Shown here piece after piece: positions 8,502-17,634 of a stretch of DNA of 55,505 nucleotides (position 1 is the stretch's first letter; each line of letters begins with the position of its first letter). Origin of the DNA: Erysipelotrichaceae bacterium (lineage in GTDB: Bacteria; Bacillota_I; Bacilli_A; Erysipelotrichales; Erysipelotrichaceae); contig WSYG01000007.1 of assembly GCA_009773735.1 (NCBI GenBank), positions 1-55,505 on the forward strand, read 5' to 3'. The translations under genes were made by a program, and so were the position numbers. Under the pieces are notes generated by a model. The model did no database searches, was not told the origin of the DNA, and worked only from the letters and a program-made list of their open reading frames with translations.

Positions 8502-9428
8502 TTAGATGTGTTTTTTAACAGCGGCAATAATTTCTTTTGAAGTCAAACCATACTTTTCAAGTAAGAGTTGCGGTGTTCCGCTTTCTCCGAACGTATCGTT
8601 GAGGGCTACAACTTCCATCAAGGTAGGACACTTAGCTGCTAGGACTTCCGCAATGGCTGAACTTAGTCCACCGTATTTGGAATGTTCTTCAGCTGAGATG
8701 ATGACTTTAGATTTCTTAGCCAATCTAACAATGAGTTCTTCATCGATAGGTTTGATCGTATGAATATTGACGACCGTGATTTCTACGCCTTCAGCTTTCA
8801 AGACATCATAAGCAACTAAAGCTTGTTGAACAAGAACGCCTGTCGCAAAGACGGTGATGTCTTTACCTTCTCTTAAGACAACACCTTTTCCAACTTGCCA
8901 CTTATAATCAGGGGCATTGATGGTATCGACTGCAAATCGTCCTAAACGAACATAGAAAGGTCCATTGAGTTCAGAGATCGCATGGATAACTTGTGTTGTT
9001 TCAACATCATCAACAGGCTGAATAACGGTCATACCAGGAATACCGCGCATTAAGGATAAATCTTCGATGGATTGATGAGAAGCCCCATCTTCTCCTAATG
9101 TGATACCCGCATGTGTTGCGCAAATCTTAACATTGAGGTGGGTATAACCAATGGAGTTACGTACGATTTCATAAGCACGTCCAGTCGCAAACATCGCAAA
9201 GGAAGATGCATAGACAATGTTACCACACGTTGCTAAACCGGCCGCAATGCCCATCATATCGCATTCTGCGATTCCTACATTAAAATGTCTTTGTGGACAA
9301 ACAACTTTCGCATCATACGTCTTGGTTGACTTAGAAAGGTCTGCATCCAAAACAACAATATTTTCATTCTTAACGATCAGATCTGCTAAAGCTTTGCCGT
9401 AAGCTTCACGGGTTGCCATTTTTGCCAT
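8502..9428 (-). CDS. Transketolase, C-terminal (pyrimidine-binding and TK_C) subunit
   Basis: The 308 residues form the second half of a split transketolase. The thiamine-pyrimidine domain starts with GKALADLIVKNENIVVLDADL and contains NVGIAECDMMGIAAGLA with the conserved glutamate that activates the thiamine ring. The C-terminal domain follows from about residue 190. With its partner it moves two-carbon ketol units in the nonoxidative pentose phosphate pathway in the cytosol. The ATG lies one base after the partner's stop codon. Split transketolases are common in Clostridia, Erysipelotrichia and archaea; a DXP-synthase-like role is unlikely given the domain order. Confidence 0.92.
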   Translation of the reverse strand: MAKMATREAYGKALADLIVKNENIVVLDADLSKSTKTYDAKVVCPQRHFNVGIAECDMMGIAAGLATCGNIVYASSFAMFATGRAYEIVRNSIGYTHLNVKICATHAGITLGEDGASHQSIEDLSLMRGIPGMTVIQPVDDVETTQVIHAISELNGPFYVRLGRFAVDTINAPDYKWQVGKGVVLREGKDITVFATGVLVQQALVAYDVLKAEGVEITVVNIHTIKPIDEELIVRLAKKSKVIISAEEHSKYGGLSSAIAEVLAAKCPTLMEVVALNDTFGESGTPQLLLEKYGLTSKEIIAAVKKHI

Positions 9429-9429
9429 A

Positions 9430-10242
9430 TTAAACGAGCTCCTTCAAGGCGGCTTCAGCCTGTTCCAGAGTTGGTGCTACACCATGCCATCCGGCTTGAT
9501 TTTCCATAACACTGACACCTTTTCCTTTAACGGTTGTGGCGATGATGCACGTTGGTTGACCTTTAATGGTTCTCGCAACGGCATAAGCATCCAATAATTG
9601 GTTAAGATCATGTCCATCAACATATAAGACATGCCAACCAAAAGCTTTGAATTTCTCATCTAAAGGTAAAGGATTCATGACTTTAGTAATGTCTCCATCG
9701 ATCTGTAATCCATTTTGATCTAAAATGACCAATAGATTATCTAATTTATAATGGGCTGCAGCCATCGCTGCTTCCCAAATCATACCTTCTTGGCTTTCTC
9801 CATCTCCAACCACAGAATAGACTCTGAAATCTTGATTGTGGATTTTATAAGATAAGGCCATGCCTACTGCAGCGGCCAAACCTTGACCCAAAGAACCAGT
9901 GGACATATCTACCCCATCCACATAGTTCATATTAGGATGGCCCTGTAGATTGGAATTGATTTTTCTAAATGTCAAAAGTTCACTTTCTGCAAGGAAACCT
10001 TTTTCACAGAGTACTGCGAATAATAAAGGAGAGGCATGTCCTTTTGATAAGACAAATTTATCACGGGCCTTGTCTTTCACATTATCTTTATTGATGTTCA
10101 TTTCTTCGAAATATAAGCTGACGGCGATTTCTGTAGCTGAGAAAGAACCGCCGACATGACCTGATTTTGCTTCAGTCACCATCTTGATGATGTTTCTGCG
10201 AACCCTTAACGCTATTTCTTGTAGATCTGCGATATTGCGCAT
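9430..10242 (-). CDS. Transketolase, N-terminal (diphosphate-binding) subunit
   Basis: This 270-residue subunit carries the thiamine diphosphate-binding half. KSGHVGGSFSATE near 30, LSKGHASP, STGSLGQGL near 115, and the ThDP/metal motif GDGESQEG followed by the downstream N in ILDQNGLQIDG are all intact. I place the start at the ATG preceded by AAGGAG; a longer reading frame to 10293 would run through the promoter. Together with the gene one base downstream it makes a functional two-subunit transketolase, which would route hexose from the neighbouring glucan genes into pentoses. Confidence 0.93.
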   Translation of the reverse strand: MRNIADLQEIALRVRRNIIKMVTEAKSGHVGGSFSATEIAVSLYFEEMNINKDNVKDKARDKFVLSKGHASPLLFAVLCEKGFLAESELLTFRKINSNLQGHPNMNYVDGVDMSTGSLGQGLAAAVGMALSYKIHNQDFRVYSVVGDGESQEGMIWEAAMAAAHYKLDNLLVILDQNGLQIDGDITKVMNPLPLDEKFKAFGWHVLYVDGHDLNQLLDAYAVARTIKGQPTCIIATTVKGKGVSVMENQAGWHGVAPTLEQAEAALKELV

Positions 10243-10263
10243 GGTGTTCTCCTTAACAATATT

Positions 10264-10293
10264 ATTATACACAGTTAAAATGTACATTGTCAT
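10264..10293 (-). promoter_or_regulatory. Promoter of the transketolase operon
   Basis: The minus strand has ATGACA (10288-10293), an 18-base spacer, and a consensus TATAAT (10264-10269), 21 bases upstream of the start codon, with the AAGGAG between them. Confidence 0.7.
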
Positions 10294-10320
10294 ATCGGAT
10301 ACAAATAATCCTATCCCTGT

Positions 10321-10337
10321 ATGTAAGCGCTTTTTTA
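10321..10337 (+). promoter_or_regulatory. LacI/CcpA-type operator-like site upstream of the 690-residue GH13 gene
   Basis: ATGTAAGCGCTTTTTTA matches the left half and the central CG of the catabolite-responsive element consensus (WTGNAARCGNWWWCAWW). The right half lacks the CA. It sits 30 bases before the start codon of the plus-strand GH13 gene, near its expected promoter, for which no clear boxes are visible. Compare the better sites at 22448 and 25774. Confidence 0.4.
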
Positions 10338-10366
10338 TGATAAACTTATGGTGTTAGGAGACAAAT

Positions 10367-12439
10367 ATGAGCAATAATCTAAGAAAAATCGCAACGTCAT
10401 TGCATAAGCAAGGACAGTCTAATCCAGGACTGATGAACTATGCGATTCCTGATTTATGGTTTGGATCCAAGTCAAATATGGAACATATCCGTGTCCATGA
10501 TGGACATGTGTTGGTTAATCCGTATCTTTTTTATGAGGCCCTGATTCAAGAAGTCTTTTTATCCAAAGAGGATAAACCGTTATCACCCTATTTTTTAAAT
10601 CATAAAGGTGAAAAGAAACTGGCCAATGGGAATTGGATCAAAAAAAGCAATGTTTATTCGATGATGATCAGATCCTCAGGTTCATTTGATCATGATCGTA
10701 CTGGTTTACTAGAAAACATCAATCTCAATGGGTTAAAAGATACAGGAACATTCATTAAGACTTTAGCGTATCTTCCAACTTTAAAACGCATGGGAATTGA
10801 TGTGTTGTATCTTTTACCGATCGCGAAATATTCACTAAAGGACAAAAAAGGTGAGCTAGGATCTCCTTATGGCGTCTCAAATTTTTATGCCTTGGATGCG
10901 GGATTAAAAGATCCGATGAGTCCTGATACTAGTGTTGAGGATGAATTCAAAGCGTTTGTTGAGGCAGCTCATCTATTAGATATGAAGGTCATCATCGACA
11001 TCATCCCTAGAACCAACAGTGTCAATTCAGATATGATCTTAGATCATCCCGATTGGTTCTATTGGATTGGTTTAGAAGATTTGGCAGATTATAAACCACC
11101 GGTCGCAGAAGATCTTAAAGCATGTTTGCCTCCTAAAGTTGAATATTTTAAAGAACTTTTCAAATCTCCTGACGTTGAAGAACACCTACATAAATTTAAA
11201 AAGAATCCCAAAGATACAGATCCCAAAGCTTGGGCCAAGATGGTTAAAACCTTTGATCCTTCTAAACAAGAAATCTTAGATGCGGTCAGAGAAGTTTTTA
11301 AACTAACAGTAGCTCCTGCTTTCTCTGATCATATCAATGATCCTCAGCCAGCATGGAGTGATGTTACATATTTTAGACTTTATCTTGATCATCCAGTGAA
11401 TTCACAGCCTTTCTTAAAAGAATTAGGTGAATTTGAGCCTTATGTGTTGTTTGATGTGGCTAAGAGTTCTTTGAATCCTGGGCAAAAACCCAATACAGAA
11501 CTGTGGGATATGTTATCAGGCATCATTCCTTTCTATCAAAATAACTTTGGGATCGATGGAGCACGTATCGATATGGGCCATGCTTTACCGGTTGAACTCA
11601 TCAACATGATCATCTCAAAAGCCAGAGCTGTCGATCCTAACTTCTGTTTCATTGCCGAAGAACTAGATCCAGTCAATGCTAAAGCATCGATTGAAAATGG
11701 GTACAATATGATCATTGGGAATGGTTTTATGATGGAACCCAGAATAGATCAGGGCAGATTCAATGAATTTGTTTATTCGGCCAAAGATTTAGCATCCCCG
11801 GTTTTTGCATGTGGAGAAACCCATGATACCCCTCGCCTTGCGAATCGCAAAGGCAATGAAGTGTTAAGTAAAATGTTAAGTGTCTTCAATCTTTTTATAC
11901 CCAATACAGTCCCTTTCCTGAATAGTGGTCAAGAAGTCTTTGAAAGACAACCGATGAATACTGGGGTGGATTGTACACCTGAAGAAGTCCTAGCACTACC
12001 TGAAAACGATCCTTTCTATAAAAAACTCGCTTTGTTTGATCGTTATGCTTTCCATTACTTACACCCAAAACGTTGGGATATGATTGAAACCTTGGAACAG
12101 GCCAACCACATTAGAGTAAGTTTGATCGATGACATCATTTGTTTAAAGAAAGCACATTATCTAGGCTTTGGTGCCCCTTGGGATACTGCAGCTGGGGTTG
12201 CTTATGAAAGTAAAGACAAAATAACCTTGATTGTTGCCAACACAGATTGCTTCAATGATAAGCAACACCAGATCCGTTGTTCGACCATTCCCCAACGTTT
12301 CTTAAAAGATGTCACTGTGGTCAAACAGATCTTCTCTTCTGAGAAAGTCATCCAAGATCCAGTCATCCTAGATACTGCATTTAATCTGTGGATTTACTTT
12401 AAAAAAGGTGAAGTCAAAATATTTGAAATTACGTTGTAA
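10367..12439 (+). CDS. GH13-family glucan-active enzyme of an unusual long type
   Basis: The product has 690 residues. It carries a GH13 (alpha-amylase family) barrel: strand beta-3/region I around VIIDIIPRTNS (a degenerate form lacking the usual DxxxNH), the nucleophile in GIDGARIDMGHALP, the acid in FIAEELD, and ETHDTPRLA for the third acid. Thus the catalytic Asp-Glu-Asp triad is present while region I is altered. An N-terminal extension of about 130 residues and a charged insertion between residues 245 and 320 have no assigned function. There is no signal peptide, so it is cytosolic. The ribosome binding site is AGGAG. The reaction cannot be specified: glucanotransferase and hydrolase are both possible. 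It has its own operator-like site and faces away from the transketolase genes. Confidence 0.75.
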   Translation: MSNNLRKIATSLHKQGQSNPGLMNYAIPDLWFGSKSNMEHIRVHDGHVLVNPYLFYEALIQEVFLSKEDKPLSPYFLNHKGEKKLANGNWIKKSNVYSMMIRSSGSFDHDRTGLLENINLNGLKDTGTFIKTLAYLPTLKRMGIDVLYLLPIAKYSLKDKKGELGSPYGVSNFYALDAGLKDPMSPDTSVEDEFKAFVEAAHLLDMKVIIDIIPRTNSVNSDMILDHPDWFYWIGLEDLADYKPPVAEDLKACLPPKVEYFKELFKSPDVEEHLHKFKKNPKDTDPKAWAKMVKTFDPSKQEILDAVREVFKLTVAPAFSDHINDPQPAWSDVTYFRLYLDHPVNSQPFLKELGEFEPYVLFDVAKSSLNPGQKPNTELWDMLSGIIPFYQNNFGIDGARIDMGHALPVELINMIISKARAVDPNFCFIAEELDPVNAKASIENGYNMIIGNGFMMEPRIDQGRFNEFVYSAKDLASPVFACGETHDTPRLANRKGNEVLSKMLSVFNLFIPNTVPFLNSGQEVFERQPMNTGVDCTPEEVLALPENDPFYKKLALFDRYAFHYLHPKRWDMIETLEQANHIRVSLIDDIICLKKAHYLGFGAPWDTAAGVAYESKDKITLIVANTDCFNDKQHQIRCSTIPQRFLKDVTVVKQIFSSEKVIQDPVILDTAFNLWIYFKKGEVKIFEITL

Positions 12440-12468
12440 AAAGTGAGCATCTGTGAAGTTGTAAAGCC

Positions 12469-12513
12469 AAAGTAGACAACTCAAATAAAAAACATTTGAT
12501 GATTGTCTACTTT
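12469..12513. terminator. Bidirectional terminator between convergent GH13 and PIN-like genes
   Basis: AAAGTAGACAA / TTGTCTACTTT gives an 11-bp stem, with a second TCAAAT/ATTTGA stem inside, and T runs on both strands. It overlaps the stop codon of the minus-strand gene. Confidence 0.8.
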
Positions 12514-13112
12514 TTTATAGGTTGTGAAAGATTGTATTTAATACTTCCATTCTCTTCAAATACATATTTATTGATAAAAAGATCCTCTAAAACTCTGATC
12601 ACTTCACTATCAACAGTGATACCAAGGTGAGATTTGATGAACCCAGTTAATGTACTTCTCTTTTTTGGACGGCTTACTGATGCAACTTTATTTAGACATT
12701 CAATTATTTTATTGATTTTGGCATCATCTTTAAGAATTGGATTGTTGGGACTCAATTCTTTGAAACTTACAATTCTTCTGGCTTCGATTTTTTTTGATTT
12801 AAGATGCTCGATTAATGGGTCATAACCCGTGTCCTTTGAATAGATAATAAACTTTTTGTCCTTATCAGTAGCACATGTGTTGCCAAGATAAAAAGCAATA
12901 AAAAAATCAAGTGCATTCTTACCTTTTCCTTCGACTTTAATCCACTCCACAGATTCACCGAAATGCTGAGTTTTTGCTACCAAATCAAAAGGTATGCTTT
13001 TTTGATCTTGTCCAACAATAATCTTAACTTTCGTAGAGTCTTTGATGTACTTTGTATTGACGTCTTGAACATTCTCAAAGTCGATAAACAAATACTCATT
13101 ATAGGTTGTCAT
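12507..13112 (-). CDS. PIN-like domain protein, putative ribonuclease
   Basis: The protein has about 201 residues. It opens with FIDFENVQ, whose aspartate plus the later YSKDTGYDPLIEHL acidic cluster match PIN-like/NYN nucleases that cut RNA with a metal ion. The DFFIAFYLG stretch supplies a further acidic position. The C-terminal third (from about 130) is lysine-rich and may be a winged-helix-like or RNA-binding segment. The start is the ATG preceded by GGGGGA; an ATG at 13130 is upstream of that Shine-Dalgarno. It is unrelated to the carbohydrate genes around it and looks like an insertion. No antitoxin-like small gene is adjacent, so a toxin-antitoxin role is not supported. Confidence 0.7.
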   Translation of the reverse strand: MTTYNEYLFIDFENVQDVNTKYIKDSTKVKIIVGQDQKSIPFDLVAKTQHFGESVEWIKVEGKGKNALDFFIAFYLGNTCATDKDKKFIIYSKDTGYDPLIEHLKSKKIEARRIVSFKELSPNNPILKDDAKINKIIECLNKVASVSRPKKRSTLTGFIKSHLGITVDSEVIRVLEDLFINKYVFEENGSIKYNLSQPIKK

Positions 13113-13140
13113 ATGTTCCCCCACGTACATAGTTTTTACA

Positions 13141-14595
13141 TCAGTTACAAGCTGATGTTGGTTGTTTTAAATTTATCACTTTATAAGCTTGAATACAATA
13201 ATATTCTGCAACCCCCAAAGGAATTCCCATTGGTTTACTTAAGGACCGTGTTTCCATTTTTGAGATGTCTTGAGCATACAATTGATATGCTTTCTCATAA
13301 GCTTCCACAAAATCTTCATACGTAAATATTTCATCCAATAGACTTTCCAGGGCTTTTTGATAAGCATTCTTAAAGACAGGTGTTGTAGATAAGAATGTGT
13401 ATTTAATTAAAGGTGAAAGGTTATTTTGGCCAGTAGAAGTGAAGTTATCATAAGGCAAGATGTTTTTTAACTGTGAACCATCTGGATCCCAATCAACGAT
13501 ACCCAATCCTTTATCCAGATCAGTTGGTATAAAGGACAACTTAGGTTGAGCAGACGAATCAAAATATAAGTAATAGTTATTATTGTTGTAACGGAAATCA
13601 TCAGGATTCCCAAAGAGATAATTCATCGCACTAAAACGCATATATTTATCCAATTCCACAGTTTTGTTCAGATAGTCATACAACTCAGATCCACGTTTAG
13701 TTTTATATGTTTTAATAAACAGTTTTAAATCTTCGCCTCTATTTTTATCTTCATTGGTTTTAATGTCATAAGCAGGAAAATAATTCTTTTCTTCATTCTT
13801 TATCCCAAAATAAGAAGGTTGAATGGTATTAAGGTCTGCAGGAGCCATTTGCCACAATGCTTTGTATAAATTTCCGTTATCTTTTGCTTCTGAAAATCTT
13901 TTTTGAATGAATTCATCATCAACAGGCTCAATCATGGTCATGACCCCTTGATCAATCTCATTTCCATCAATGGAGAAAATCACATGTACAAGACTTGCTT
14001 TGGAAGACGGGATCCCTACTTGTTCATAGAGTTGATAACCATATGATTCAATAATATAAGGATCTGTATCATAGATTGTCCCAACAGAAATCATATTCCA
14101 CTTTAACACAAGGTTCTCTAGCCCATATAGATTGCGTTTCTTACGTATCTCATAGGCTTTGGTGCTTTCTTCTAGATCAAACGGTTCATCAAAAGATAAA
14201 CGCCAATGCAGTGTATTCATGGTTGATGAATCATATTGAATCAAATATCTGGAATAAATATTCCCATGGGTTCTTAGTCCAATCTCATTGATCCTGATTT
14301 TCTCTTTCCCGTTTTCACGATATACAAAGTTCGCTTTAACATACTTACTGATTCGGTAATGGCCATATCGATCATAAGAAGTCTGCATATATTGATCCAG
14401 TAGATTTAACTGTGTTGCCTTAACTTCAATGACAATCTCATGATAGATGTCATCATCAAAGAAATCAAAGAAATCTTGAGTTGCGGTAACTTTATTTTGC
14501 GTAAGTCGACCAGGTTGATCATTGGGATTGGCTTGTTGGCAGGCACTTAAACCCATTGAAACCATGACAGCTAAAATTAGAAATCTTTTCATCAT
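13141..14595 (-). CDS. CotH-kinase family lipoprotein
   Basis: The 484-residue protein has a lipoprotein signal (LSAC, cysteine near 19) and is likely anchored outside the membrane. The body matches the CotH kinase fold: IGLRTHGN near 105, the LVLKWNM and YQLYEQVGIPSSKASLVHV segments, and the late motif NNNNYYLYFD followed by LSFIPTDLDKGLG, which corresponds to the metal-binding/catalytic end. CotH proteins are atypical kinases that phosphorylate secreted proteins such as spore coat CotB; no spore context exists here. The start overlaps the stop of the upstream GH13 gene (ATGATGA; starts at 14595 and 14592 are both possible), so the two are translationally coupled. A partner among the secreted starch proteins is only a guess. 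Confidence 0.82.
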   Translation of the reverse strand: MMKRFLILAVMVSMGLSACQQANPNDQPGRLTQNKVTATQDFFDFFDDDIYHEIVIEVKATQLNLLDQYMQTSYDRYGHYRISKYVKANFVYRENGKEKIRINEIGLRTHGNIYSRYLIQYDSSTMNTLHWRLSFDEPFDLEESTKAYEIRKKRNLYGLENLVLKWNMISVGTIYDTDPYIIESYGYQLYEQVGIPSSKASLVHVIFSIDGNEIDQGVMTMIEPVDDEFIQKRFSEAKDNGNLYKALWQMAPADLNTIQPSYFGIKNEEKNYFPAYDIKTNEDKNRGEDLKLFIKTYKTKRGSELYDYLNKTVELDKYMRFSAMNYLFGNPDDFRYNNNNYYLYFDSSAQPKLSFIPTDLDKGLGIVDWDPDGSQLKNILPYDNFTSTGQNNLSPLIKYTFLSTTPVFKNAYQKALESLLDEIFTYEDFVEAYEKAYQLYAQDISKMETRSLSKPMGIPLGVAEYYCIQAYKVINLKQPTSACN

Positions 14596-15872
14596 TTAAG
14601 GATCGAAAAGATGATGGGCTCAAGACTTAATATAATGACACCTTCACGAATCTCAACGACATCACGGGTAATCAAATGGGTATAGACTCCTGAAGGCAAA
14701 TCAACTTTAAGGACACCTGTTTCTGATCCTACATTAAACAATCCAACCCGAATCTCGTCTTCATTCTCATATTCAAAATGAAGGACATCTTGTTTATGCG
14801 AGATGATTTTATAATGATCATCTTGAGTAAAGATTTTATCTTTTTTCATCTTTGATAATGAGGTGATCCATAAGACAAGCTTAGGATCTAGTTTAGTCCA
14901 ATCGATTGGATCCTTTTCAAACAAGTGTGATAAATGATCAGTACCTGTTTCTACTCCAAAATGTAAGAAAGCAATCCCCTTCGCAAAGAACACATAAGCC
15001 AACCAATTGAGTGTCTTATCATAACTTTGGGTATGGAATCGGATCCTAGGATTATCATGATTCTCAACATTTCTGGCCTTGACATAATTTGACGGATAAA
15101 TAATTTCTTGGGTCCTGTATTTTTCAACCAGAGCTTCAAGATTATTTTCACCCTTTAAATAACCAATGAACTTCTCTTGATTGTCATAATCATATTCAAT
15201 TTGGAAGTATTGATAAAGTTCGGAGTCGCTTAGGCAAGTATAACCGTTGTATCTTAGGAATCTTGCGAATCCTGAATCCACACTTTCTGCCAGATAAAGT
15301 GTTTCTGGATATTTTTCTTTGATCTTAGGGAAAGCAGCTTTATAGAATTCATGAGGAAGCATCGATGCGACATCAAATCTAAACCCATCAACTCCTAAAT
15401 CCAACCAATAAAGTAAAGTTTGAGTCAGTAGTTCAATCAACAGTGGATTATTTTCATATTCAAAATCAGCGATATCGCTCCAATCACCAATCTTATTGGT
15501 GAGATGTCCATCTTTCCAGTGATAAAACTCAGGATGTTCTTTGACCCAAGGATGATCGGGAGCCGTATGATGAAAAACCACATCCATCATCAACTTCATC
15601 CCATGGCGATGTGTTTCATGAACCAATTGCTTGAAATCATCCAGGGTCCCTAAATCGGATGAGATCCCTTGATAATCTTTAATCGCATAGGGAGAACCAT
15701 AAGTGCCCTTTCTAGATTGGATCCCAATCGGATGAATAGGCAACACATATAAGATATCTGTACCCAAAGCTTTGATACGAGCAAGATCCTTGGTTAATGC
15801 ATTCAGTGTTCCTTCTTGGGAATAATTTCTAACAAATACCTGATAAATAAATTGATTGCGTAAAAGATTCAT
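14592..15872 (-). CDS. GH13 alpha-amylase family enzyme, cytosolic
   Basis: The 426-residue enzyme has no signal peptide and is short for GH13. Motifs in order are LPIHPIG near 43, region I DVVFHHT (histidine replaces the usual asparagine), the nucleophile GFRFDVAS, the acid LAESVD, and region IV NVENHDNPR. The last 70 residues make a small beta domain. It should act on maltooligosaccharides inside the cell; hydrolase and transferase activities cannot be told apart. The ribosome binding site AAGGAG lies directly after the msmX terminator, so expression probably depends on read-through from msmX. It overlaps the CotH gene downstream. Confidence 0.82.
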   Translation of the reverse strand: MNLLRNQFIYQVFVRNYSQEGTLNALTKDLARIKALGTDILYVLPIHPIGIQSRKGTYGSPYAIKDYQGISSDLGTLDDFKQLVHETHRHGMKLMMDVVFHHTAPDHPWVKEHPEFYHWKDGHLTNKIGDWSDIADFEYENNPLLIELLTQTLLYWLDLGVDGFRFDVASMLPHEFYKAAFPKIKEKYPETLYLAESVDSGFARFLRYNGYTCLSDSELYQYFQIEYDYDNQEKFIGYLKGENNLEALVEKYRTQEIIYPSNYVKARNVENHDNPRIRFHTQSYDKTLNWLAYVFFAKGIAFLHFGVETGTDHLSHLFEKDPIDWTKLDPKLVLWITSLSKMKKDKIFTQDDHYKIISHKQDVLHFEYENEDEIRVGLFNVGSETGVLKVDLPSGVYTHLITRDVVEIREGVIILSLEPIIFSILK

Positions 15873-15883
15873 AAGTGCTCCTT

Positions 15884-15907
15884 AAAAAACCCGAGAGGTC
15901 CCGGGTT
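15884..15907 (-). terminator. Terminator after msmX, ahead of the GH13-CotH pair
   Basis: AACCCG / CGGGTT forms a GC-rich stem with an 8-base loop. On the minus strand it is followed by TTTTTT and then immediately by the AAGGAG of the next gene, with no room for a separate promoter. It is probably a partial terminator. Confidence 0.75.
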
Positions 15908-15913
15908 AATGTT

Positions 15914-17005
15914 TTAGATGATGGATTGAGCTGTTTCTTTATCGAAGAAGTGTAGCTTGGTGACATCCATAGCCAACTTAATGGTTTCATGGGCATGGAC
16001 ATCAACTCTGGCTGATACCTTAGCTAAGATCGGTTGATCACCGAAACGTCCATGCAAGATGAATTCATGACCCAATAGTTCAGAGACTTCAATGTTGAAA
16101 TCAAATGGTGTATCAGGGAAAGTTTCCGCAACGATGCCTTCATAATGAATGTCTTCAGGACGGATACCCAACACGAGTTGTTTGCCTTCTTGATCTTTCA
16201 AATTGTCATGGAACATCTTAGGCACCATAAATGATTTATTATCGACTTCGAAACGTCCTTTACTGTAGGTACCGTGAATGAAGTTCATGGCTGGTGCTCC
16301 AATAAAGTTTGCGACAAACATATTTTTAGGATGATTATAGATTTCTTTAGGTGTGCCGATCTGTTGGATGTAGCCATCTTTCATAACGACGATACGGGTG
16401 GCCATGGTCATGGCTTCAGTCTGGTCATGGGTGACATAAATCGTAGTTGCCAATAAACGTTCATGAAGTTTGATGATTTCTGATCTCATTTGAACACGTA
16501 GTTTCGCATCCAAGTTAGATAAAGGTTCATCCATCAAGAAGACTTGGGCATTACGAACGATCGCTCTACCTAAGGCAACACGTTGACGTTGACCACCTGA
16601 TAAAGCTTTTGGTTTACGATCTAAGAAATTTTCGATTTCTAGGATTCTGGCCGCTTCTTTTACACGTTCATCGATCTCATGTTTAGGGAGTTTCTTTAAA
16701 CGAAGACCGAAAGCCATGTTTTCATAAACAGTCATATGTGGATACAAAGCGTAGGATTGGAATACCATCGCGATGTCTCTGTCTTTAGGCGCAGTTAAAT
16801 TAGAGAACTTGTCATTGATGAACAGTTCACCGGAAGAGATTTCTTCAAGTCCAGCGATCATTCTGAGTGTGGTTGATTTTCCACAGCCTGAAGGACCGAC
16901 TAAAACGATGAATTCTCTGTCTTGGATGTCAAGATTGAAATCGAAGACGGCTTGGACATTATTGTCGTAGATTTTGTTGATGCCTTTTAATTGGAGTGTT
17001 GCCAT
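15914..17005 (-). CDS. msmX: ABC sugar-importer ATPase, MsmX/UgpC type
   Basis: The 363 residues are normal for CUT1-family ATPases that energise maltodextrin and related importers on the inner membrane face. Walker [10 protein letters not shown] at 38-46, Q-loop [10 protein letters not shown], signature LSGGQRQR near 135, Walker [17 protein letters not shown], and H-loop THDQTEA are intact. The C-terminal TOBE-like regulatory domain covers about 235-360. No permease gene is adjacent; malF and malG lie 6-9 kb away on the same strand. In Bacillus one MsmX serves several importers, so sharing is likely. The ribosome binding site is GAGGT. Confidence 0.93.
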   Translation of the reverse strand: MATLQLKGINKIYDNNVQAVFDFNLDIQDREFIVLVGPSGCGKSTTLRMIAGLEEISSGELFINDKFSNLTAPKDRDIAMVFQSYALYPHMTVYENMAFGLRLKKLPKHEIDERVKEAARILEIENFLDRKPKALSGGQRQRVALGRAIVRNAQVFLMDEPLSNLDAKLRVQMRSEIIKLHERLLATTIYVTHDQTEAMTMATRIVVMKDGYIQQIGTPKEIYNHPKNMFVANFIGAPAMNFIHGTYSKGRFEVDNKSFMVPKMFHDNLKDQEGKQLVLGIRPEDIHYEGIVAETFPDTPFDFNIEVSELLGHEFILHGRFGDQPILAKVSARVDVHAHETIKLAMDVTKLHFFDKETAQSII

Positions 17006-17025
17006 TATTGTGTTACCTCATTTTC

Positions 17026-17034
17026 ATTCTATCA
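17026..17034 (-). promoter_or_regulatory. Extended -10 promoter of msmX
   Basis: The minus strand reads TGATAGAAT, an extended -10 box, 20 bases before the msmX start codon. The -35 region is weak, as expected of extended -10 promoters. A perfect palindrome lies just upstream. Confidence 0.5.
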
Positions 17035-17050
17035 CTTTGATTTTAACACG

Positions 17051-17071
17051 ATTTGTGCAGTGTGCACAAAT
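17051..17071. promoter_or_regulatory. Perfect 9-3-9 palindrome upstream of msmX
   Basis: ATTTGTGCA and TGCACAAAT flank a 3-base GTG. The site starts about 17 bases upstream of the extended -10 box and overlaps the stop codon of the PucR-type gene. The lack of a T run in the minus direction argues against an intrinsic terminator, so a regulator operator is the better reading. Confidence 0.45.
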
Positions 17072-17634
17072 TATTGATTAATGGTTTGCTGAAGGGTAAA
17101 AAAGATATGCAAGAAGAAGGCAAGACTGGATTCTCTTAAGTCGATGTCGGTTTGATCGATGAATTTTGTTAAACGATAGGAGAAGGTATTGCGATGAACA
17201 TAGAGAAGTCGAGCTGCTTGAACAGAATTACCACCAGTCAATAAATACATCCTAGCTGAATCCAGTACTTCTTTAGTTACTTTAGATAACAGTTGATCAA
17301 GCGTAATCACCAATCTTTGATCCCCTCTTGAACTGTTTAGAACCAATACATCCCCTAACTCCATCACTTTACCCGCATACGATTCACTCGCCATAGCCAA
17401 CGCAAGACGCATCAAAGGCTCATGATCAAATCCGATAATCATGGTCAACTTTATGCCCAAATCATCTCTGAGAGGCTCATATAAGACCCTGAGTTGAATG
17501 GCTTGGCTTTGTTCGATCTGAAACTTAGCAGTATAGTCATCTAGCCATACAAATTCGTGACCGTAGCTTAAACAGAAAGCTTCGATCTCAGATTCACGAT
17601 GATGTTCAGGGGTTGATAAATAGATGCTTAACAC
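17071..17634 (-). CDS. PucR/CdaR-type transcriptional regulator, minimal form
   Basis: The 187-residue protein ends in a C-terminal helix-turn-helix of the PucR type. The segment LLTGGNSVQAARLLYVHRNT, followed by FSYRLTKFIDQTDIDL and a final hydrophobic helix (LAFFLHIFFTL), is diagnostic. The N-terminal 125 residues are short and lack the usual PucR or GGDEF-like sensory domain. The GTG start overlaps the stop of the upstream secreted amylase gene (TAGTG) with GGAG 8 bases away, so it is coupled to starch-degradation genes and is a candidate local activator. The palindrome at its own 3' end, in front of msmX, is a plausible target. Confidence 0.78.
   Translation of the reverse strand: MLSIYLSTPEHHRESEIEAFCLSYGHEFVWLDDYTAKFQIEQSQAIQLRVLYEPLRDDLGIKLTMIIGFDHEPLMRLALAMASESYAGKVMELGDVLVLNSSRGDQRLVITLDQLLSKVTKEVLDSARMYLLTGGNSVQAARLLYVHRNTFSYRLTKFIDQTDIDLRESSLAFFLHIFFTLQQTINQ

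Noticed and set aside
12507-13112. Toxin-antitoxin module
   Set aside because: The PIN-like protein is longer than typical VapC toxins and has no small antitoxin gene beside it.
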